A stretch of DNA of 64,000 nucleotides from Segetibacter sp. 3557_3 (GTDB taxonomy: Bacteria; Bacteroidota; Bacteroidia; Chitinophagales; Chitinophagaceae). The stretch spans positions 1-64,000 of the forward strand of contig NZ_SMSK01000020.1 of assembly GCF_004354985.1 (NCBI RefSeq). The letters are read 5' to 3'. The position numbers and the translations under genes were made by a program. Positions within the stretch are counted from its first letter, which is position 1, and every line of letters begins with the position of its first letter. Below are positions 17,646 through 26,308 of the stretch, piece by piece. The notes under the pieces were generated by a model. The model was not told where the DNA came from and ran no database searches. It worked only from the letters and a program-made list of their open reading frames with translations.

Positions 17646-17852
17646 ATGATGGAGACGAAAACACAAGGAACAGTAAAATTTTTCAACACTGAAAAAGGGT
17701 TCGGTTTTATTAAACACGATGATGGAAAAAATGAGACGTTTGTGCATGCAAGCGGCCTTATGGACGATATTAAGGAAGGTGATCGTGTTGAATTCGATTT
17801 ACAAAGCGGTAAAAAAGGTATGAATGCAGTAAACGTAAGACTCATTCAATAA
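17646..17852 (+). CDS. Cold shock protein, CspA family
   Basis: A 68-residue single cold-shock domain that binds single-stranded RNA or DNA and acts as an RNA chaperone. RNP1 is seen as KGFGFI and RNP2 as TFVHAS. Length is normal. Two adjacent ATGs (17646, 17649) are equally plausible. A strong terminator follows at once. The AT-rich leader just before the start is typical for these genes but holds no visible riboregulator. Confidence 0.95.
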   Translation: MMETKTQGTVKFFNTEKGFGFIKHDDGKNETFVHASGLMDDIKEGDRVEFDLQSGKKGMNAVNVRLIQ

Positions 17853-17874
17853 CTTTTAGTTAAAAACTCATTTA

Positions 17875-17901
17875 AGGGCGTACCAGTTACGCCCTTTTTT
17901 T
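17875..17901 (+). terminator. Intrinsic terminator of the cold shock gene
   Basis: AGGGCGTA, a short loop and TTACGCCCT followed by seven T. It begins 22 bp after the stop. Confidence 0.92.
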
Positions 17902-17949
17902 ATGCCCTTTTTTTGGAGCTGATCAGTTTGCCCGCTAGCATCATTGGTC

Positions 17950-18035
17950 CTGCTTTCCGCTTATAGCCCACCCCAAAACCCAAATACAGGGGTGGGGCTA
18001 TCCGCTCCAATCAGGGCTATTTTCCGGCCGGCTGA
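17950..18035. repeat. Palindromic intergenic repeat
   Basis: ATAGCCCACCCC (17964-17975) pairs with GGGGTGGGGCTAT (17990-18002) with a single bulged base, giving a stable hairpin. It is framed by CTGCTTTCCGCT and CCGCTCCAATCAGGGCTA. These flanks recall a palindromic repeat seen in many Bacteroidota genomes; that is from memory. The rest of 17902-18320 shows no gene. Confidence 0.55.
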
Positions 18036-18320
18036 TCTTATCCCGGCATAACGGCTGCAGGCTTCCTATTCTGGCTTAGAGCAGCCCGCCTACACATTGT
18101 TGTAAAAAAGCCCGGTGTTTTGCATTGCCGGCGTTAACTACGTTTCAGCTTCCAAATGCGCTGAATTCCCGCCGGCAACAGAACAGTTATCCAACGATGG
18201 AATTTGCGCCTGATATACAAAATTACTCCGCTGTCTTTCCAGTTTAAAATCAGGTAATTACACCTGTAAACCACATGGTCGCATGGCATGGTTTTTACAC
18301 TTATTTGCTAAACATTTATT

Positions 18321-18509
18321 ATGGAAGACAATCTTGAATTAAGAGGCAAGTGGCATGAACTCCGCGGCAAAGTAAAACAAGCCCATGGCCACCTTACAGA
18401 CGACGACCTGAAATATGAAGACGGTAAAGACGAGGAATTTTTAGGTCGGCTTCAAACCAAGCTTGGTAAGGGCCGCGATGAAATCGTAAAATGGTTAAAA
18501 TCGCTTTAA
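18321..18509 (+). CDS. CsbD family stress response protein
   Basis: A 62-residue, highly charged protein of the CsbD-like family, small proteins induced in general stress. The pattern [20 protein letters not shown], then [20 protein letters not shown] and a C-terminal lysine-rich helix is diagnostic. No enzymatic role is known. It is followed 72 bp later by a cupin gene on the same strand. Confidence 0.88.
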   Translation: MEDNLELRGKWHELRGKVKQAHGHLTDDDLKYEDGKDEEFLGRLQTKLGKGRDEIVKWLKSL

Positions 18510-18581
18510 ACAAGCGTAAAAAGTTTTGCATTCCGGTTCCGCCATTTTCATGAAAGCCAAATAATCCAAACTGTTTAATTT

Positions 18582-19151
18582 ATGGCACCACACTTAAATG
18601 CTTCATCAGAAGTAAAACAAATCATTATACCAGGCAATCAAAAGTTCCCTAATAACATCGATCTGCCCGTTATCGTCTACCAGGCTATTCTTAACGTGCC
18701 GGCATCAGGTGAGTCTGAGTTCATTAAAGGCATATTTGAGCAAAATGGCTGGAGCAATAGCTGGACAGACTCGATTTATACCTACCACCACTACCACAGC
18801 AACACCCATGAGGTAGTTGGTGTGAGTCGCGGAAGGTGCATGTTGTTGCTAGGGGGTGATGACTCTATTCTTACAACGCTCGAGAAAGGAGATGTTGTTT
18901 TAATACCCGCTGGTGTATCTCACAAAAATGTGGGCAGCAGTGATGATTTTGAATGTGTCGGTGCTTATCCGAAAGGAGCCGACTACGATATGATGCGCGG
19001 CGAACCGGGCGAGCGGGAACTAGCTGAGCAGAACATTAAAGCGGTGCCTATCCCGGAAACAGATCCTGTTTTTGGTAACATGGGGCCGGTACTCGAACAC
19101 TGGAGTGGCCAGACCAATAAGAAAGCAATTGAAACCAGGCCACAGTTCTAG
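18582..19151 (+). CDS. Cupin-domain protein, YjlB-like
   Basis: A 189-residue protein with a single cupin: YHHYHSNTHEVVGVSRG carries the His/Glu metal motif, GDVVLIPAGVSHKN the second motif. The segments FEQNGWSNSWTDSIY before the cupin and PKGADYDMMRGEPGER after it are characteristic of the YjlB-like group. No reaction is known for these. It may share a transcript with csbD upstream and ends in its own terminator. Confidence 0.8.
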   Translation: MAPHLNASSEVKQIIIPGNQKFPNNIDLPVIVYQAILNVPASGESEFIKGIFEQNGWSNSWTDSIYTYHHYHSNTHEVVGVSRGRCMLLLGGDDSILTTLEKGDVVLIPAGVSHKNVGSSDDFECVGAYPKGADYDMMRGEPGERELAEQNIKAVPIPETDPVFGNMGPVLEHWSGQTNKKAIETRPQF

Positions 19152-19165
19152 TTGCTGAAAAATTC

Positions 19166-19200
19166 AAATTGTCCCGGTTTAATTTCCGGGACAATTTTTT
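19166..19200 (+). terminator. Intrinsic terminator
   Basis: AAATTGTCCCGG pairs with CCGGGACAATTT across a short loop, with a T-run, 14 bp after the cupin stop. The mirror image A-run also allows some action on the other strand. Confidence 0.9.
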
Positions 19201-19288
19201 GTCATGCTGTTCCTCTCTGCTTTATTCCTGGAATGGCTATTATTGAATAGGTGAACGGCTCCTGTTTTAAGGCCGGATTTCATCAAGA

Positions 19289-20365
19289 CTATTGAAGCGT
19301 AAGCAGTCCAATATTAAAAGAATGTTCGATAGCTTCGGCACTACTGGTAAAGTGACAGCACGGAATTCCCTTAGCTTCAATCTTTTTGACAACTTCTTTA
19401 ACCTTATCAACATTTTTGTCGTAAACATGCCTTAGGTAAACGCTTTTGATCCGCCCCGGAAAGTGTTCTACAATCGCGGCATATATGTAAGGATCCTGTT
19501 GAGAGTCGTCGCCTAGCAGCACATACGACTGGTTGGGAAAGGCTTCGATAATACGAACGATGCGCGTAAATTTGGTTGAGTGATTATTTTGTCCGGTGTT
19601 TAGCAGTTGCCGGAGTCGCTTTACCTGGTTAAGCAGGTACACGCCCTGTGGCAGGCTATTCTTATTCGAAAATTCTGTGATAAAATCATGCAGGTTCCAT
19701 TCACTGCTGGAAACGAAGAAAAACGGGTTTGGCATATTGGTGTCGCGTGAGCCTGATTTGGCGAGCAGCCTGTAGTGGCTTACAACTCCTTCAAAGGGTT
19801 TCCTGCTGTGAGCATTTTTGGTAAAAAGCACGTATAGTCGCTTGCGAAGATTGGACGAATGAGAAATCAGGAATGTGTCGTCAATATCGGAAATACACGT
19901 AAACTTATTTGGTGGAGAGATCAGTACGGAACCTTTACCGGCGCCTTTCACCACGTGCGAATTCGGACTATCATGAACCCACTCAACTTCTACCTGGTGT
20001 TTGCCCGGCGGCAATTGTTGTTCAATGTCCAATTCGAACCTAAAGAAACCATCGGCTGCGGTACTAACCTGTACACATTTATCCTTCCACCGTAACCTGA
20101 CGCTCGCATCGCGTACAGGACGAACCATAAAAGAACGCAATAATGCAAGTGTATTTGTCCAGAGATTCTTTCGATATTTTTTACGTGGTAACGGACTCAA
20201 CGTAAACACATGTCCAAATACCACTAATCGAGATCCAAAGCCATAACCTTGGTAAACCTTAACAACCGGGTCGTTTGTAAGTCTTACCCAATGCAGTAAC
20301 TTTTTCTTTATTCGCTTAACAAATGGGCGATCAGGTACGTTTGGTGTATTTGTCGAACTATTCAT
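19289..20365 (-). CDS. App1-type phosphatase-domain protein (DUF2183)
   Basis: A 358-residue protein. Residues 1-165 form a beta-rich N-terminal domain (VKVYQGYGFGSRLVVFGHVF). The C-terminal half is the App1 phosphatase domain with the HAD-like catalytic motif DIDDT (about residue 180), FFVSSSEWNLHDFI and LLGDDSQQDPYIY. The yeast family member converts phosphatidate to diacylglycerol, so a lipid phosphatase activity is likely. The gene faces a lipid-kinase gene with only 25 bp between start codons, so the two promoters must intrude on each other's coding region. Confidence 0.85.
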   Translation of the reverse strand: MNSSTNTPNVPDRPFVKRIKKKLLHWVRLTNDPVVKVYQGYGFGSRLVVFGHVFTLSPLPRKKYRKNLWTNTLALLRSFMVRPVRDASVRLRWKDKCVQVSTAADGFFRFELDIEQQLPPGKHQVEVEWVHDSPNSHVVKGAGKGSVLISPPNKFTCISDIDDTFLISHSSNLRKRLYVLFTKNAHSRKPFEGVVSHYRLLAKSGSRDTNMPNPFFFVSSSEWNLHDFITEFSNKNSLPQGVYLLNQVKRLRQLLNTGQNNHSTKFTRIVRIIEAFPNQSYVLLGDDSQQDPYIYAAIVEHFPGRIKSVYLRHVYDKNVDKVKEVVKKIEAKGIPCCHFTSSAEAIEHSFNIGLLTLQ

Positions 20366-20390
20366 GAAGCAGCTTTATTAAATATAAAAA

Positions 20391-21326
20391 ATGGACCAGC
20401 CAGAAAAATTAAACCTGTTGTTTGTCATCAATCCTATTTCAGGTGGCAAGAAAAAAACAGATTTTGAGATAGCAATAAAAGAGCATTGCGAAAGCCTGCC
20501 GCACGATTTAAATATCGTTTTTCTCACGGGCAAAAATGATGAAGAACTCGTACAAAAAGAAATTAAACGACTCAACCCACAAAGAGTTGTTGGCGTAGGG
20601 GGTGATGGTACCATAACTATGGTGGCTAAACAGCTATTGGGAACCGGCATACCACTCGGCATTTTACCTGCAGGATCTGCTAATGGCATGGCTCGCGAAC
20701 TCGACATTCCTGAAAATATAACTGCTGCTCTTGACATCGTTCTGAAAGGGCAGGTAAAGTGTTGCGACGTAATAAAAATCAACAAAGAAATTTGTTTGCA
20801 CCTGAGCGATATCGGCCTGAATGCCCAACTTGTAAAGTACTTCGAGGAAAGCAATATGCGTGGCAAGTTAGGCTATGCACGCATGGTTTTTAAAGTCTTG
20901 TTGAAACGTCGTGTCATGCGGGTGGTTGTTGAAACCGCAAATGAGCAACTAAAAAGAAATGCAGTGATGCTCGTGCTTGCCAATGCAAGTAAATACGGAA
21001 CAGGGGCGGTAATTAATCCCGAGGGTGATCTTTACGATGGTTTGTTCGAGGTTATTATCGTTCGAAAACTTGCTTTTTCGGAACTCGTTAAAATGTGGTT
21101 CAGGCCTCAACCATTTAATCCCAAGAAAATAGAAGTATTACATGCTACTGCTGTAACAATAGAAACATCCCATAAGGTTCACTTCCAGGTAGATGGGGAG
21201 TACCTGGGAAAGGTTCAGAAAGTTACTGCCGCCATACAACCCCGGCAACTAAACATTATGTTGCCATGGAAGGAAGACGAAAAGGAAACAACGGCAGCTG
21301 ACAAGGTACATTTTTTGAACGCCTGA
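20391..21326 (+). CDS. Diacylglycerol kinase family lipid kinase
   Basis: A 311-residue lipid kinase of the DAGK catalytic (LCB5/YegS/DgkB) family, which phosphorylates diacylglycerol or a related lipid at the membrane. The N-terminal nucleotide domain holds NPISGGKKK (residues 14-22), the GGDGT motif (70-74) and LPAGSANGMARELDIP. The C-terminal beta-sandwich includes EGDLYDGLFEV and VHFQVDGEYLG. The stop TGA overlaps the next start by one base, so the downstream hydrolase is translationally coupled. The divergent neighbour is the App1-type phosphatase, which may catalyse the reverse reaction. Confidence 0.9.
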   Translation: MDQPEKLNLLFVINPISGGKKKTDFEIAIKEHCESLPHDLNIVFLTGKNDEELVQKEIKRLNPQRVVGVGGDGTITMVAKQLLGTGIPLGILPAGSANGMARELDIPENITAALDIVLKGQVKCCDVIKINKEICLHLSDIGLNAQLVKYFEESNMRGKLGYARMVFKVLLKRRVMRVVVETANEQLKRNAVMLVLANASKYGTGAVINPEGDLYDGLFEVIIVRKLAFSELVKMWFRPQPFNPKKIEVLHATAVTIETSHKVHFQVDGEYLGKVQKVTAAIQPRQLNIMLPWKEDEKETTAADKVHFLNA

Positions 21327-22297
21327 TGAGAAAAGCTGATATGGTTCGTCTCACAGTGGTTGCCTTGTTCTTGTTTTTTGTGGTGGATATCCCGGCTCAA
21401 AAGGTAGAATACCCCTACCCCGTTCAGCAATTCCAACTTACGCTGGAAGGTCGGCCTGTTCAGATGGCATATATGGACATTGCTCCTTCAAAGCCAAACG
21501 GCCAGAGTATCTTGTTATTACATGGAAAAAACTTTAATGGATATTACTGGCGCACGGTTATCCCCTTTCTTGCTGAGGCCGGGTACCGAGTGATTGTTCC
21601 CGACCAGGTAGGATGGGGCCGTTCTTCAAAACCCAATTTGCACTATAGTTTTCATATGCTCGCTAACAATACCCGCCTTTTACTCGATAGCATAGGCGTG
21701 AAGAATTGTACGGTGGTGGGACATTCAATGGGTGGAATGCTGGCTACACGCTTTAGCCTGATGTTTCCTTCGATGGTTAAGCAACTGGTACTCGAAAATC
21801 CGATTGGACTCGAAGATTATAAAACCTTTGTGCCCTATAAAACCATTTCCGAGTCGTATGCTGGTGAAAAATCAGCATCTTATGAATCTTATAAAAAATA
21901 CCAGCAATCGTATTACCCGCAATGGAAGCCGGAATATGAGCAATATGTGCAGGCACAGGCTGAAGCGCTTGGCACGCCGGAGTTTGATAGCGCGGCATGG
22001 GTAAACGCATTAACCTATCAAATGATTTACGAACAGCCGGTGGCTTATGAATTCAGGAGACTGAAGCTGCCCGTGCTACTTATAATGGGCCAGGAGGACC
22101 GCACGGTCGTAGGAAAAAACCTTCTTTCGGAGCAAGAGAAAAAAGTAAGGGGCAATTACCCGAAATTGGGTAAACAATTGAAAGCTCAAATACCTGCGGC
22201 TAAACTTATAGAAATACCCGGTGTCGGACATATACCTCATATACAAACACCGGATATTTTCATGCAACACCTGTTCACATTCCTTAACAGGCCGTAG
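21326..22297 (+). CDS. Secreted alpha/beta hydrolase
   Basis: A 323-residue alpha/beta hydrolase. A signal peptide is at residues 7-25 (VALFLFFVVDIPAQ), so it acts in the periplasm or outside. The nucleophile elbow is GHSMGGM (Ser near 133), the acid is in MGQEDRTVVG and the His in PGVGHIPH, a full triad. The oxyanion region is LLLHGKNFNGYYW. It may be an esterase, haloperoxidase-like or lipase; the coupling to the lipid-kinase gene favours a lipid or acyl ester. It ends one base before the convergent gene's stop. Confidence 0.85.
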   Translation: MRKADMVRLTVVALFLFFVVDIPAQKVEYPYPVQQFQLTLEGRPVQMAYMDIAPSKPNGQSILLLHGKNFNGYYWRTVIPFLAEAGYRVIVPDQVGWGRSSKPNLHYSFHMLANNTRLLLDSIGVKNCTVVGHSMGGMLATRFSLMFPSMVKQLVLENPIGLEDYKTFVPYKTISESYAGEKSASYESYKKYQQSYYPQWKPEYEQYVQAQAEALGTPEFDSAAWVNALTYQMIYEQPVAYEFRRLKLPVLLIMGQEDRTVVGKNLLSEQEKKVRGNYPKLGKQLKAQIPAAKLIEIPGVGHIPHIQTPDIFMQHLFTFLNRP

Positions 22298-22897
22298 CTA
22301 TTTTTTATAGTGTATGGTATCGTCGGTAGGGTTGAATGCTTTTTTCTGATTTGTTCCATCCGAAAACAAACGCTCTATAGCATGCATAGCATCCGACATG
22401 GGACCTTCCATCTTATGTGTACGGTCGTCAATGGTATTGTCGTGTAATGCGTCACCAATATGCAAGGCCCCAGGAATGTATTTCTTTAGGTTAGCAATCT
22501 GAGAATTAAAGAAACTTTTAACCGACTTTCCATCAGTTCCTTTCAGGTTTTCACGCAATACTGCATGGGATGCATGGGTAACCTTATCCATTTCATGTCC
22601 GGCTTCTTCAACGCTCTTGTGGCTGTACGCCGCAACCCGCTCCACCACCGATGTATAATCGTCTTTGAATAAGTCTTTTGCTCCCGATGAGGAAGAATTT
22701 TCACGCAACAAATTAGCTGCTTGTTGCTCGTTGGTTGAAGCTTTATACATTTCTATCAGTACAGTAGGAATGGCAGCCTGGGCCAGCAAGTCAACTGGTT
22801 TATCGTCTTTAATGATCTCCTGGGTATTTGGATCAATTTTATGTAACGCCGGACACCCGAGTTTTGCCTGAACGGCTTCAACAAGATTGATTGACAT
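22298..22897 (-). CDS. Hypothetical helical protein
   Basis: A 199-residue soluble, mostly helical protein. It has no signal peptide or membrane helix. Segments such as KLGCPALHKIDPNTQEI and YIPGALHIGDALHDNTIDDRTHKM give no family I can name; the layout somewhat recalls DUF937-type proteins but I do not assert it. The stop lies directly next to the stop of the convergent hydrolase gene, leaving no intergenic space. Confidence 0.6.
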   Translation of the reverse strand: MSINLVEAVQAKLGCPALHKIDPNTQEIIKDDKPVDLLAQAAIPTVLIEMYKASTNEQQAANLLRENSSSSGAKDLFKDDYTSVVERVAAYSHKSVEEAGHEMDKVTHASHAVLRENLKGTDGKSVKSFFNSQIANLKKYIPGALHIGDALHDNTIDDRTHKMEGPMSDAMHAIERLFSDGTNQKKAFNPTDDTIHYKK

Positions 22898-23075
22898 AAT
22901 ATGATGTTTTAGAGAGTTATAGTGATTTGGATGGCATTCTAAAGTTAAAAATTATACCATGTTCGTAAACAATTATCAGGTCGGCGACCAACTAAGTCAA
23001 GTGAAACTCAATTGTTCCTGCGAATATTCTAATTCTAAAATCTGGTGTTCCAGGTACCTAATTGTATAACTTAGT

Positions 23076-23834
23076 TTGATGAGCCTGATCCTTGTTCTTT
23101 CGAAACTTTTTACTTTTTTTTTGGCGCCCGTGTACTGGATTGCCGGCCTGATCATCTTACGGTATTTCACCATAAGCAGGATCTTAAAAAAACGGCTCCT
23201 GACAACTGCCATCTTGCTTTTCCTGGTATTCAGCAATGAATTCCTGTTTAGCAAAGTTGTTCAGCAATGGCAACCCGTACGACCACCTGAAATGAACAAC
23301 ACTTTTCAGGTGGGAATTGTTCTTGGTGGCTTCACAAGTTTTGACAGGCTAGGAAAAGGATACTTCAATACTGCGGCTGATCGCTTTATTCAAGCAAATA
23401 AACTGTATCAACAAGGCGTGATTAAGAAAATTATTGTCAGTGGGGGCAGTCTCTGGGGAAATGAACCTTCCGAAGCAGCCTTTGTTCGCAATGAACTGAT
23501 TGCCTCCGGCGTTAATCCAAATGATGTTTTGCAGGAACTGCGGTCAAGAAATACATATGAAAACGCACTTTTCTCAAAGCGGATAATGGATTCTCTTCAG
23601 CTTCCTGCGCCGGCTTTGCTGATCACATCCGCCCTGCACATGAAACGGGCAAGTCAGCTGTTTAAGTCAGCCGGGATTGCGATACAACCCTTTCCCTGTG
23701 ACTACCGGGTACTCGACAGAAAGTTCCAGGCTGACGACTATCTTCTGCCTAAGCTCGACATACTCGATAAATGGGCTTATTTAAATAAAGAGGTAGTTGG
23801 GCTTATTATCTACCAAATTGCCGGAAAAGCTTAA
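23076..23834 (+). CDS. YdcF/ElyC family membrane-anchored protein (DUF218)
   Basis: A 252-residue protein with two N-terminal membrane helices (about residues 5-30 and 40-55) and a DUF218 domain outside. Conserved DUF218 pieces: GIVLGGFTSFDR, KKIIVSGGSLWG, LRSRNTYENALFSK and ITSALHMKRASQLF. The E. coli relatives ElyC and SanA act in envelope biogenesis; a phosphatase or nucleotide-binding role is only proposed. A second ATG (23079) follows directly. It is alone, facing a thioesterase gene. Confidence 0.85.
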   Translation: MMSLILVLSKLFTFFLAPVYWIAGLIILRYFTISRILKKRLLTTAILLFLVFSNEFLFSKVVQQWQPVRPPEMNNTFQVGIVLGGFTSFDRLGKGYFNTAADRFIQANKLYQQGVIKKIIVSGGSLWGNEPSEAAFVRNELIASGVNPNDVLQELRSRNTYENALFSKRIMDSLQLPAPALLITSALHMKRASQLFKSAGIAIQPFPCDYRVLDRKFQADDYLLPKLDILDKWAYLNKEVVGLIIYQIAGKA

Positions 23835-23901
23835 TAGAATTTATTGGTAGCCGATGGGCGGTTGTACTTGTTCGGGCGCTGCACCGCCTACAATTGACCA
23901 C

Positions 23902-24339
23902 CTAATCCGACCACGCGAAATTTGCTGCCCGGGGTATCTGTGCAAAAGAGTCGATCGCTTCGGCCGGAAGTCCTGTAAGCTTTCGTTTCACAACATCGAT
24001 CCATGCGCCATCAATCGTGATGATAGCTGCCAGAACATCATCGTTTTTCCATATCTCGTGCTGCATCGTCCAACGACTGCTGTCGCGCCGCGAACTGAGC
24101 AGGGTCATATTGATCCAAACCTTGTCGCCAAACGTAAGTTCCCGTTTAAACACACATTCCTCCCTGAAAAGCACGGGACCAATCTGGTACGAAAGCAGCT
24201 GTTGTTGCCCTAAACCATGCTCAGCCAGGTAACTGATCCGGCAAAATGCCCCGAAATCGTAAAAGGCGCTGTGTCTCACATGACCATTCATGTCAATATC
24301 ACTCCAGCGTATATCGATCGGCTTTTGAAAAGTTTGCAT
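23902..24339 (-). CDS. Acyl-CoA thioesterase, hotdog fold (YbgC/4HBT family)
   Basis: A 145-residue single-hotdog enzyme that hydrolyses acyl-CoA thioesters in the cytoplasm. The active-site region is IRWSDIDMNGHVRHSAFYDF, with the catalytic Asp in the SDIDMNGHV motif, followed by KRELTFGDKVWINM and RWTMQHEIW. Length and layout are standard. It is convergent with the ydcF-like gene. Acyl specificity is unknown. Confidence 0.85.
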   Translation of the reverse strand: MQTFQKPIDIRWSDIDMNGHVRHSAFYDFGAFCRISYLAEHGLGQQQLLSYQIGPVLFREECVFKRELTFGDKVWINMTLLSSRRDSSRWTMQHEIWKNDDVLAAIITIDGAWIDVVKRKLTGLPAEAIDSFAQIPRAANFAWSD

Positions 24340-24596
24340 ACTCCAGGTAGTTATTTTAGTTATACTATACGTAGATGTAGCACAAGTTGCAGCTAAATGT
24401 GAACTATACCTGCCCGTTTAGTCTTAACACTTTACAGGTGGTCCAGTATAGCGACCCTCTGTTTTTGGTGAGTCCTATTCATTCGGTTGCCGGTAGACAT
24501 GTCTTCAAATGTTCTCTCTTTGTTCACGCAAGAAATGCCGTTGTGATCAGGTAATCTTTCAACTGTAACCTTATCTTGCACGCCTAAATATATCAT

Positions 24597-25031
24597 ATGT
24601 CTATTTCAGATAAGCTATCTCAACTAAAAAATGACAAGGCAGCTGCAAACCTTCAGGCAGGCCAGGATTTTTTAAGCGAAAACAAGAAGAAAGAAGGTGT
24701 TGTTGAACTGGCAAGCGGTTTACAATACCAGGTGCTCACCGAGGGTACAGGTAGTAAACCTTCAGCCACCGATAAAGTAAAGTGCCACTACCATGGAACA
24801 CTGATCGATGGCACCGTATTCGACAGTTCAGTTCAGCGTGGGGTAGCAGCAAGCTTTCCGTTAAACATGGTTATTAAAGGTTGGACCGAAGCTTTGCAGT
24901 TAATGTCTGTCGGCAGTAAATGGCGCTTGTTTATTCCGCCGTCATTAGGTTATGGCGATCGCCAGGTTAGTGCGCAGATTGGTCCAAATAGCACGCTTAT
25001 TTTCGACGTGGAGCTTCTCGGAATTCAATAG
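24597..25031 (+). CDS. FKBP-type peptidyl-prolyl cis-trans isomerase
   Basis: A 144-residue proline isomerase that assists protein folding. A short helical N-terminus (residues 1-35) precedes a complete FKBP domain: DKVKCHYHGTLIDGTVFDSS, FPLNMVIKGWTEALQ, and PPSLGYGDR with the closing STLIFDVELLGIQ. It has no signal, so it is probably cytoplasmic. Its last 35 bp overlap the 3' end of the convergent MFS gene. Confidence 0.93.
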   Translation: MSISDKLSQLKNDKAAANLQAGQDFLSENKKKEGVVELASGLQYQVLTEGTGSKPSATDKVKCHYHGTLIDGTVFDSSVQRGVAASFPLNMVIKGWTEALQLMSVGSKWRLFIPPSLGYGDRQVSAQIGPNSTLIFDVELLGIQ

Positions 25032-26226
25032 CCGAATACCTGGCCAGTACAATAAAACCAACACTTGCCAGTAGTGAAACACCCAGGATGATCCACCAGA
25101 GTACATCAAAACCAAGGTGATCCGCAACCCATCCACCAATGGATGGTGCCGCAATTTGCGCACTGGCCCAACCCATACTGTATAGTGCCGCATATTCCCC
25201 ACGGTTATGATCATAACTCCGGCTGATCCAAAAGGTATTCATGAATGGCATCGATAACATTTCACCCACCGTTATAATAAGTATGGAGATGATGGCAAGC
25301 AAAAACCCGCCCGTAAGCAGGTTGAAGATGCCGAAGGAAATGCCCACAAGCACAACCCCATATTTAATGTAATATAATGGTGGGTGTTTACCGTCGAGAC
25401 TGTGTACCAGTACCATCTCAGTTAACGCAATGATGATTCCGTTTAGGGCCATAAGAAACCCGATATGCCTTTCGGTAAGCCGAAGAGATTGGCGGTAGTA
25501 AACTGGTAAGATGGTAAACAATTGAAAGAAACAAAAGGCAAAGAGAACGGTCAGGCAAATGAAACCCAGGTAAATCTTGTCCCGGTAAGCTGATGTACCA
25601 GCCCTGTCCGGCTTTGCTTCTCCCGATAATGTCTTAACCGTTTTTGCTGGTACCGGCAACACAAAAAATAAGATGATCGCAGCCGAGATATTTGTAATCC
25701 CATCTACCCAAAACAGCAATTGGTAATCCATCTCTGCAAGTAACCCACCGACTGCCCCGCCCACGGCCCATCCCAGGTTAATGGCCAGGCGATTCAAAGA
25801 ATACGATCGTGTTCGGTTTTCGGGTATACTATAGTGTGCAATCGCCGTGGAGTTTGCTGGCCTGAACGATTCATTTACCATGCTTAGCAAAAACGTTCCA
25901 ATGCAAATACCCGTATAGCTACGCAGGTGACCAAGAACGATAAACAATACCCCTCCAACAAGAAGGGCAAACAACTGGATCTTGTAGAAACCAATTTTGT
26001 CGGTGAGCCTTCCCCCGAGATAGGTTCCTACAATGGCTCCTACCCCAAATATACCCATGATGATGCCAGCCTGGGCAATTGAAAAGCCAAGCTGCTGGGT
26101 GGCATACATCGTCATAAATGGGACCACCATGGTGCCGCTCCGATTGATGAGCATCACCGCAGACAAGTACCAGGTTTTGCGTGATAACCCGGTATAAGCG
26201 TCTCTATAAAGCGTTAAAAGCGACAT
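24997..26226 (-). CDS. MFS transporter
   Basis: A 409-residue inner membrane transporter with 12 predicted helices. The loop after helix 2 has the MFS signature (GGRLTDKIGF). The rest is typical of drug/proton antiporters of the DHA1 group, but no substrate can be named. The coding end overlaps the FKBP gene. A long imperfect hairpin lies four bases before the start codon. It is the last of three same-strand genes beginning with the ABC-F gene at 28807. Confidence 0.88.
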   Translation of the reverse strand: MSLLTLYRDAYTGLSRKTWYLSAVMLINRSGTMVVPFMTMYATQQLGFSIAQAGIIMGIFGVGAIVGTYLGGRLTDKIGFYKIQLFALLVGGVLFIVLGHLRSYTGICIGTFLLSMVNESFRPANSTAIAHYSIPENRTRSYSLNRLAINLGWAVGGAVGGLLAEMDYQLLFWVDGITNISAAIILFFVLPVPAKTVKTLSGEAKPDRAGTSAYRDKIYLGFICLTVLFAFCFFQLFTILPVYYRQSLRLTERHIGFLMALNGIIIALTEMVLVHSLDGKHPPLYYIKYGVVLVGISFGIFNLLTGGFLLAIISILIITVGEMLSMPFMNTFWISRSYDHNRGEYAALYSMGWASAQIAAPSIGGWVADHLGFDVLWWIILGVSLLASVGFIVLARYSAIEFREAPRRK

Positions 26227-26230
26227 AATG

Positions 26231-26290
26231 GTGGCAAACCGCTGCAGCTTGCTCCGCCTGCACGATTACTGTGCTGCAGACACCTGCCAC
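26231..26290. promoter_or_regulatory. Inverted repeat next to the MFS start codon
   Basis: GTGGCA (26231-26236) pairs with TGCCAC (26285-26290), and inside it CTGCAGC (26242-26248) pairs with GCTGCAG (26273-26279). In the MFS messenger this would lie just before the start codon and could mask it. There is no T-run, so it is not an ordinary terminator. Confidence 0.5.
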
Positions 26291-26308
26291 TTTGGAAGTG
26301 CTGGCAAT

